Origin: Gonocerus acuteangulatus
Lineage: Eukaryota; Arthropoda; Insecta; Hemiptera; Coreidae
NCBI GenBank assembly: GCA_946811695.1
Contig: OX328125.1
Location: 46,408,845-46,472,844, forward strand
DNA: 64,000 nt
Direction: 5' to 3'
Positions 57,751 to 64,000 of this stretch are shown piece by piece (positions within the stretch are counted from its first letter, which is position 1; each line of letters opens with the position of its first letter). Under the pieces are notes generated by a model. That model did not search any database. It saw nothing but the letters and a program-made list of their open reading frames with translations, and was not told the DNA's origin. The position numbers and the translations under genes are program-made.

Positions 57751-57884
57751 TATATATAAATTTTAACGGGGGTCATTTTCGGTGTCTAATAGGTAGGATC
57801 GATAAAGATTTGAAGAAATTTTTCAAAAATTCCGTCATGAGTCCAACCTCAATAGCTACTTTCCTTCGGAGGAAAGTGCTAAAA
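57285..57884 (+). mobile_element. hairpin-ended element, family 1, copy D (internally deleted)
   Basis: Both ends intact (GTCCGTCACGCAGG; hairpin then GTGCTAAAA). The tandem block is missing: sequence passes from GAGTTACCCACGACG at about 57693 directly into the TA tract. At 600 bp it is the shortest copy. Confidence 0.82.
57698..57757. repeat. (TA)n microsatellite in copy D
   Basis: Same place as in other family 1 copies. Confidence 0.93.
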
Positions 57885-57889
57885 AGAAA

Positions 57890-58002
57890 CTTATTCAAGC
57901 ACTGAATATTACAATGCTGTTACTCTATTTACTCTATTTAATTTAAACGTGCTAACACAATAAATAGAGTAAAATCATTTTAATACTAAGCGCTTGAATA
58001 AG
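57890..58002. mobile_element. 113-bp MITE next to copy D
   Basis: CTTATTCAAGCACT at the left and AGCGCTTGAATAAG at the right. The inverted match continues through TACTCTATTTA. It begins six bases after the 3' end of copy D. Confidence 0.7.
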
Positions 58003-58242
58003 TTCGCTTTATTTTTATGAATAAGTTAGTTGTCCGTCTGAACAATATTCCCAGGACTGAAAGAACAGGGGACAGGCGCTAGCAGACAAACTAACATCTT
58101 GCTAGTACAATCTTTTGCAAGGCTTGCTGCAGAACATTACACGAAAATATTAATCACTTGCCAAAACTTGATAAATATTATAAAACTAACATGAGAGACA
58201 TTATTGTTTAGACTGAGAGAATAAAATGTTCTGCCTCGTCTT

Positions 58243-58248
<6 letters not shown>

Positions 58249-58301
<53 letters not shown>
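58249..58301. repeat. (TA)n microsatellite
   Basis: Pure TA tract after CACACACA. Confidence 0.95.
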
Positions 58302-58304
<3 letters not shown>

Positions 58305-58309
58305 TTGCG

Positions 58310-59250
58310 TCTGTGCACATATGTAGAAATGTATATAACATCATTTATGCCCAAACAAATTAAGCTCATATTTCATGGCCTTCAATGTTCATCTTAAAAC
58401 CACTTCCTTCACCTTGCCAAATTTTTGTACGATTTTTGTTTGATGAGGCAGCTAACTAGTTTGTCACTACCTATGTGTTATTGTTAATTTTATTTTTAAC
58501 TGTTAACGGCAATTATTGAGAACTCTTACCTTTATCGCCCTTTTTGCGGAGCTCCAATAATTAAATAAACACAGGAATATCAATTAACAGGGCGAAAAAA
58601 AAAACAAAACAAAAAAAAACTTTTTACGTATGCAATATAAACTTTACTGTAACACCTAAATTTACACAATGTTTGAGAAAATAATGAGGTAAAGTTAAAA
58701 AAAAAAAAATAGTTGTAATAAATAAGCAAATAAATTCCCTTGTCAACATTTAGAAAGTAATGTAAAATTCCATAACAAGGGAAGTCACGTTATAAACTTA
58801 ATTTGTTTCAGGTAAGTCTATTCTTCATCACCTTTTCTTTGGATTATTTATTTCGAGGAAGATCTTATATATAGACTGCTTTGTAAGTAAATAATTTCAA
58901 TACTAACATATTACTGTTGCATTCTAATAGTTATATACACACATTTTCTAAATTATTTAATACTTTAATAGTTAATTACATTTGTTTCTGAATATTTTGA
59001 ATCTTCCTTGTTTATTTTCTACTTCTCTATAGAGAACATTTTTGTTATCTGGACCAGAAGACGTGGCCTTGATGCGCCGTTCAGGTGTACTGAAGTGTTT
59101 TAGGTACCACAATGCACAGTAAATTTACAGTAGCGAAAATTACTCATTCGGCCTCATCGTCTTCCGCTCGGAAGGATATATTAAAAACAAGAAAAAACGT
59201 GTTTCATTTTTTATGTATCTTGTTGCACCGACGAATCCATTTTAGTGCTA
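58310..59250. other. no gene seen
   Basis: AT-rich; A-runs at 58598-58620 and 58698-58710. Confidence 0.5.
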
Positions 59251-59258
59251 AAAAAAAA

Positions 59259-59395
59259 TCAGTCCCGAAACAGGCCACGAGGGCCCTGAGGGGCAGATAC
59301 TATAGAGGTATCTTATTCATGACCATACGGCACACTAGGGAGATAGTGTGGTCAGTACTATGCTCCGGCCGCCTGATTTTCCCCTTGGCTGCTTC
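59259..59395 (-). mobile_element. SINE family T3, 3' part
   Basis: Best copy of the T3 body (GGCCACGAGGGCCCTGAGGG, GATACTATAGAGGTATCTTA, CACACTAGGGAGATAGTGTG). Compared with it, the minisatellite unit at 21372 is clearly derived. Confidence 0.65.
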
Positions 59396-59499
59396 GACTG
59401 CCAGTCATTAGCACTCAAGGTACCCATAATTAAATTAATGCTATTAATTAGTGCTAAAAGAAATTAAAAAAACAGACAAAAAACGAGATACAACACATC

Positions 59500-60060
59500 C
59501 GCGCAAAGGAATGAAACCAACAGTTTCCAAGCACTGATGTCTCTATCTCTATTGACATCGCCTCATCAAAAAGTACTGTAGAACCGCTTTTCTGGGGAAT
59601 CGAGCACCTATTTGAATAAATACTTCAATTATCACAAACAGTGTTTGAGATATTTTAAAAATAAGTGAAAGTCCCCAAACTGCTCATGTCTGGTAAAGTT
59701 TTTTAATATATTTTCCAATACCTTTTAAACATTAAACGTAACGAAAATTTAAACCTAATGTTTTAAATGAGTCTAATATAACTAAAAACATTTTATTCCG
59801 GATTTATCCTTTCTGAGTAACCAACACGAAAATTATTTTGAAAAACTAGTTTTATGCAATTTTCAGGAATAGATTTACAGAAATCGTCTTGAAAATGATC
59901 ATATTCGTTAACTTGACATACTTAGGAGCGCATTTAAGAAAACAAATTAAGCGATACAATTTTTTTTTCGCATGAATTTCTCCATAAAACAATGTTCCAA
60001 CGGACGGCTGATTAAGGAACTTGACATTTAAATTCAGACAAGGTATTTTTCTCAAAATCG
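59500..60060 (+). mobile_element. family 2-type element, internal part
   Basis: ATTGACATCGCCTCATCAAAA, GTTTGAGATATTTTAAA, TCATGTCTGGTAAAG and CGGACGGCTGATTAAGGAAC follow 35514-36390 in order. No ends identified. Confidence 0.45.
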
Positions 60061-60069
60061 GGCAACAGA

Positions 60070-61045
60070 GCCAAACAAGAAGGGGTAGAACGCCCTAAAA
60101 GTAAGCACGGGCGGATACAGGAAATTTTTCGGGGGGAGGCTGTGAGAATTTCTGGGGGAGTGGGAGCATTTAGTGGGTATGAAACACTAATAATCTGGAA
60201 CATGGAATAGTTAGCCAACTAAACCCTATTACACAAAAAAACATCATTTTTTCTGAACTAAGTGATCTTATTTAATTTATTTTTTTTAGGTTAAGGTTTT
60301 TATGACTTATTTTTACAGATTAAATCGAAATGTCAGTAGGCAGGGGCTGCAACCCCCTCAGACCCCCCCTTATATATCCACGAAAGTGAGTGTTTGATAC
60401 GATAGAGTTTCCATGTTGTAGGAAGTTATATCTGAGGATCGATGGGAGGTCTTGTGTCTAAATTACTATTGATCTGAAGATATTGGTTGCTGCCTAAGCC
60501 TCCTGGAAGGCTGGTAAATACGAACACCATAGAGTAATACTATGTACAAGGCTTTCGAAATAGATTGTATATTAGCACTCCTACTATAAGTAATTCAATA
60601 TTTATATTAATCAGTATGTATAGGCAAATAGACATTCTTAGACTTTTGATGAATTAATTAGCCAAGAATATCTAACGATAAATTACATGTTTGTTCTCCA
60701 AAGTGCGACTTAAACCTCTAAATTCTTTTAAAATAAGCAAATGAAATATATGATTTCTTTCTAGTTTTAATAAATTGCACACGTTGCATCCCTAGGCTTT
60801 TAATTAAATAGTAATGATCCACGTGTAATTCTAAATCACCATAAATCTCTGAAGCATAAATATTTGAAATGTTATTTTAATTATAAAGAGGAGAACATAT
60901 TTGTCTATATTATTTTCTTCTTTAATAGCCTGCGAATGAAAACCAGTTCTTCGCACGATATTAAATATGGTTAATACACGTTGCTGTCACAAGAAGCACG
61001 TTGTGTTGAATCATCAAACTTCCACTTAAAATAATTAGTTAATTT
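60070..61045. other. no gene seen
   Basis: AT-rich, with a G-rich patch at 60125-60170; nothing recognisable. Confidence 0.5.
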
Positions 61046-61051
61046 CAGAAA

Positions 61052-61826
61052 GTCCTCGCAGGAGTTGCATAACTAAGCTCAATCCTCATAACGGGGAAAG
61101 TTTACACTGCATTCCTGAATAATATGCTTAAATGAACCTATATGAATAAAAACAACATGAATGGTTTGGCTCCTTAATATTTGAAAAATGCAGGTGACTT
61201 AATTATTATTTTTCTTCGAGTGTTGCATATGGGAGATACTACACAAATTAATAAATACACAAAAAGTTCATATTTTTGATTATCAATCTTGACGAATAAT
61301 AAAAGCGCCCACTTGTAAAAAGAGAACATCCCACGACATCACAACAACGCAAAAACCGGATATAGAGCCCTACTCAGTGCCCCTAGTGATTGGACTAACA
61401 ACCAATGTCTCAGTGTGGCGGCTTATTTCAATAAGAACATAATACTATAATAAGTTTACAAGTATATAAGTAAACTCCTACTTCTAATGAACCGATTTAG
61501 TTTAAATCATCTTTCTCTTTACCCACGACGTTTACCGTTTTATTACAATACAACTGAAATTACTAGCAAATAAATAATTTGGGCCGAAGGAAACCTTCTT
61601 TCAAATGAACACAGTTTATTTTTACAAGACATTTTTTCCTTTGGATGTCTCTTTAGATGAAGGAAGTTTACTGATTTTACTTTGAACCGATTTTGGTGGT
61701 TATCGAACTCGTTCAATCGTTTAATTAGATGAATGCTGAATACTAAGTTTCGTGGCAATAAAAACATAAATGACTTCTTTCCTCAGTACAACCTCAGTAC
61801 CTACATTCCTTCGGAAAGTGCTAAAA
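61052..61826 (+). mobile_element. hairpin-ended element, family 1, copy F (old)
   Basis: GTCCTCGCAGGAGTTGCATA at the start, TAAGCTCAATCCTCA, then diverged tandem units, a GGTGGTTATCGAACTCG block and an end TTCCTTCGGAAAGTGCTAAAA. Much more diverged than copies A-E, and the TA tract is missing. Confidence 0.65.
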
Positions 61827-61898
61827 GTAATTAAACTGAAGATATACTCGTAAATTCATTAATAACTAACTCCAGACATCTTTTAATAACCATAGCTC

Positions 61899-62001
61899 TT
61901 TTAGCACTTTCCTCCGAAGGAAAGTAGCTATTGAGGTTGCACTCATGACGGAATTTTTGAAAAATTTCTTCGAATCTTTATCGATCCTACCTAGTAGACA
62001 C

Positions 62002-62065
<64 letters not shown>

Positions 62066-62885
62066 TGTTAACACGATAGCGGCCAGAGTTTTTGTTTTTT
62101 CTTCACGAAACGTGGTATATAACGTTCAATTAGCAAACGATTGAATGAGTTCGTTAACCACCAAAATCGGTCCACCGGGAGGGGGGGGGGGGTTTACCCC
62201 GGACCCAAAACACTAATTTGACCATGCCAGCCGTAGTTTTTGTTATATTTCAACGAAACTCGGTATTCGTTATGTTGATCTAAAGATAGAAATACGTTGT
62301 AAAAATAGCCTAAACCGGTTCATTAGGAGGGGGGGGGGGGTTTACCGCGGACCCACATTACCAATTTTCCACTACCAGCCGTAATTTTTGTTACATTTCA
62401 ACGAAACTCGGTATTCGTGGTGGCAATCAACGGAGAAAAATGGGTTGTAAAAATAAACTAAATCAGGTTATTTGGAGGGGGGGGGGGTTTACTCCGGATC
62501 TACAGAACTAATATACTCATACCAGTCGTAATTTCTGCTGTAAAAATGAAGTAAATCGGTCTATTGGAAAGGAGGGTTTACTTTAAACGCATTTGAATTA
62601 GCCCGCCAGACGTAGGTTCCCAAAGCCGCAGTGAGGAGCGCTATCTCCCACTAGGGGGACTGTATCCTGTTCCTGCGTCAGATCAAAAGACGGAAAATGA
62701 AGTTTTTGTGTATTTATTATGTAGTATGTATTAACATAACTCTGAAAGCAAAGTGAGCAGAACTATTCATGTTTTTATTTTATTTTATTTATATAGGTTA
62801 TTTACAGCAAATTACTCAGTAATGTAGTCTACACTACAAAAATTCTGAGGAAAGTGCTTGGTTATGCAGCTCCTGCGTGACGGAC
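61899..62885 (-). mobile_element. hairpin-ended element, family 1, copy E
   Basis: Minus-strand start GTCCGTCACGCAGG at 62885 and end GTGCTAAAA at 61899. Three to four tandem units with G-runs, (TA)n at 62006-62062. It lies only about 70 bases from copy F, in opposite orientation. Confidence 0.8.
62006..62062. repeat. (TA)n microsatellite in copy E
   Basis: Same place as in the other copies. Confidence 0.95.
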
Positions 62886-62894
62886 TTTTTATCT

Positions 62895-64000
62895 AATTTT
62901 CTAAGGAAGAAAAGGCGCGACCGAAAGAATCGTGAATTTCTACTTGTGTCAAGCGCACGCAGTTTACTTTTTATTTTTCTTTCGTATCAAGTGTTTCCGT
63001 CTGAAAGGGCGATTTGTCTCTTCCGGCTCATTTCCTCTCGCCTCTTCCCCCCTCCTCTAGTCCTTCCGTAATAACCCATTCTTTCTCAAGAAACTTCCTA
63101 AAGTTGTCACTCGAATGTGTTGGTATACTTCTAAACACATTACTTGTAATAGAAGAAATTATTTTATATTTTTGTTATTTATCGCGAAAATAGTTCGTTT
63201 TTTTAATAAATTGAGCAACACCTTTTTCTTGAAATTGATATGTATATATGAAGATTATTCTCGATTGAATTATTCGGGATTCGACGTCGATCGAGTTGAT
63301 AGAGTGAATCGAAAGCAACAATAGGCAATTTTTCGTGTTGTACCCAAAAATGTTGACCTGCCATATATATGCTTGTTCCGGAATAAAAATATTTGCATTC
63401 ATGAAAGGAATTTCCAAGTCTTCATCGATTCTACTTACTAGATATCGAAATCATCAGAGTTTAACCTTCATCGACGATTTTTTTTCTTCTTTTTTTTATC
63501 GAAACTCAGCATAAATATTGCTAATCTACCAAATAAATGTAATTGGTCTGTTGGGAATAGATCGATTTTTCCATAACGACGTTATTATTACTTTCTTGCA
63601 ACAAAACTCACTAGATATCAAACTCTATTAATAAACAATATCTTTCGTAAAAATAGAGGATATTGGATCCATTAGATATTGAAATTTCTACAGAAAAAAA
63701 GTGAACTAAAAAATAGCTTTTGTGAGTAGTACGTCCGAATCAAGTTCCAGCGGAGGACGAGTACATCCTGTGATATTCAAATAATATTTGGTTAATAAGG
63801 GAATTAGGACTAGTTTGGCCAATATAATCTAGGTTTTATTTACGGATTTCACTTCTGCAGATGTGTTTTTAAACTCCAAAAAGAAAAAAAAAAAAAAAAC
63901 ACCAGTTTCGGGAGAGCTTATTGAATTCCTTAACATTTAATTGTAACATATTTTTTCATAGAATTCAAAATATTAGGCGTATCTGTTACAGGGGTTTGAA
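62895..64000. other. no gene seen
   Basis: Short ORFs only. The stretch 63330-63460 has phrases faintly like family 1 (AATTTCCAAGTCTTCATCGA, TACTTACTAGATATCGAAAT), suggesting an old remnant. Confidence 0.4.

Overview
This 64 kb window is AT-rich eukaryotic DNA with no convincing intact host gene. It holds no bacterial operons, rRNA operon or CRISPR array. The coding relics are all from mobile elements: Jockey-type LINEs, a Helitron-type Rep protein, and the small non-autonomous elements that live off them. Together with the 5S- and tRNA-derived SINEs, the many MITEs and the (TA)n/(CT)n/(AC)n microsatellites, this suggests an arthropod, possibly a crustacean or chelicerate. The species cannot be fixed from the sequence.

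Layout. 0-3 kb: dispersed non-coding repeats and a tRNA-like SINE. 3.0-8.1 kb: two copies of one roughly 1.25 kb non-autonomous element facing each other around a long hairpin (4.60-4.94 kb) and a pair of 5S-rRNA-derived SINEs (5.28-5.66 kb). 8.5-13.8 kb: tRNA-like SINE parts and MITEs. 14.3-16.6 kb: on the minus strand, a broken Helitron Rep fragment next to a broken Jockey reverse transcriptase. 18.8-19.7 kb: a 5'-truncated LINE with clean target-site duplications. 21.4-22.2 kb: a 17-copy, 49-bp minisatellite grown from a SINE, next to a hammerhead-like motif. 23.5 kb: another 5S SINE with target-site duplication. 27-28.3 kb: MITEs, one carrying a 22-bp palindromic minisatellite, another interrupted by a 64-bp retro-insertion. 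29.4 kb: the best hammerhead ribozyme-like motif. 33.4-36.7 kb: probable long member of the non-autonomous superfamily, containing a gag-like remnant. 36.8-37.9 kb: a 98%-identical inverted repeat enclosing an exon-like ORF. 41.5-42.0 kb: a 43-bp minisatellite. 46.2-49.4 kb: a Jockey-like LINE with gag and RT/RNase H, joined by an internal deletion. 53.4-54.2, 57.3-57.9, 61.1-61.8 and 61.9-62.9 kb: further copies of the 3.2-kb-type element.

Main new observation: a superfamily of non-autonomous elements with a fixed plan. The 5' end is GTCCG plus a small GCAG-GAR-CTGC hairpin. Next comes a subterminal inverted repeat, then a ~143-bp tandem block (family 1) or a more diverged interior (family 2), then a (TA)n tract at a fixed internal place, then a 3' hairpin that ends in the partner of the subterminal repeat plus AAAA. 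The two families carry different subterminal repeats, but in each the 5' and 3' copies match one another. An occupied/empty-site pair inside the window locates both ends. This plan resembles Helentron-associated elements (HINE/DINE type). The assignment is inference.

How the parts work together: the LINE encodes gag, RT and RNase H. The 5S and tRNA SINEs end in a 3' tail shared with LINE-like sequences, which is the usual sign that they borrow a LINE's machinery. Penelope-like remnants leave the hammerhead motifs. The Helitron Rep remnant is a possible, unproven relative of whatever moves the hairpin-ended elements.
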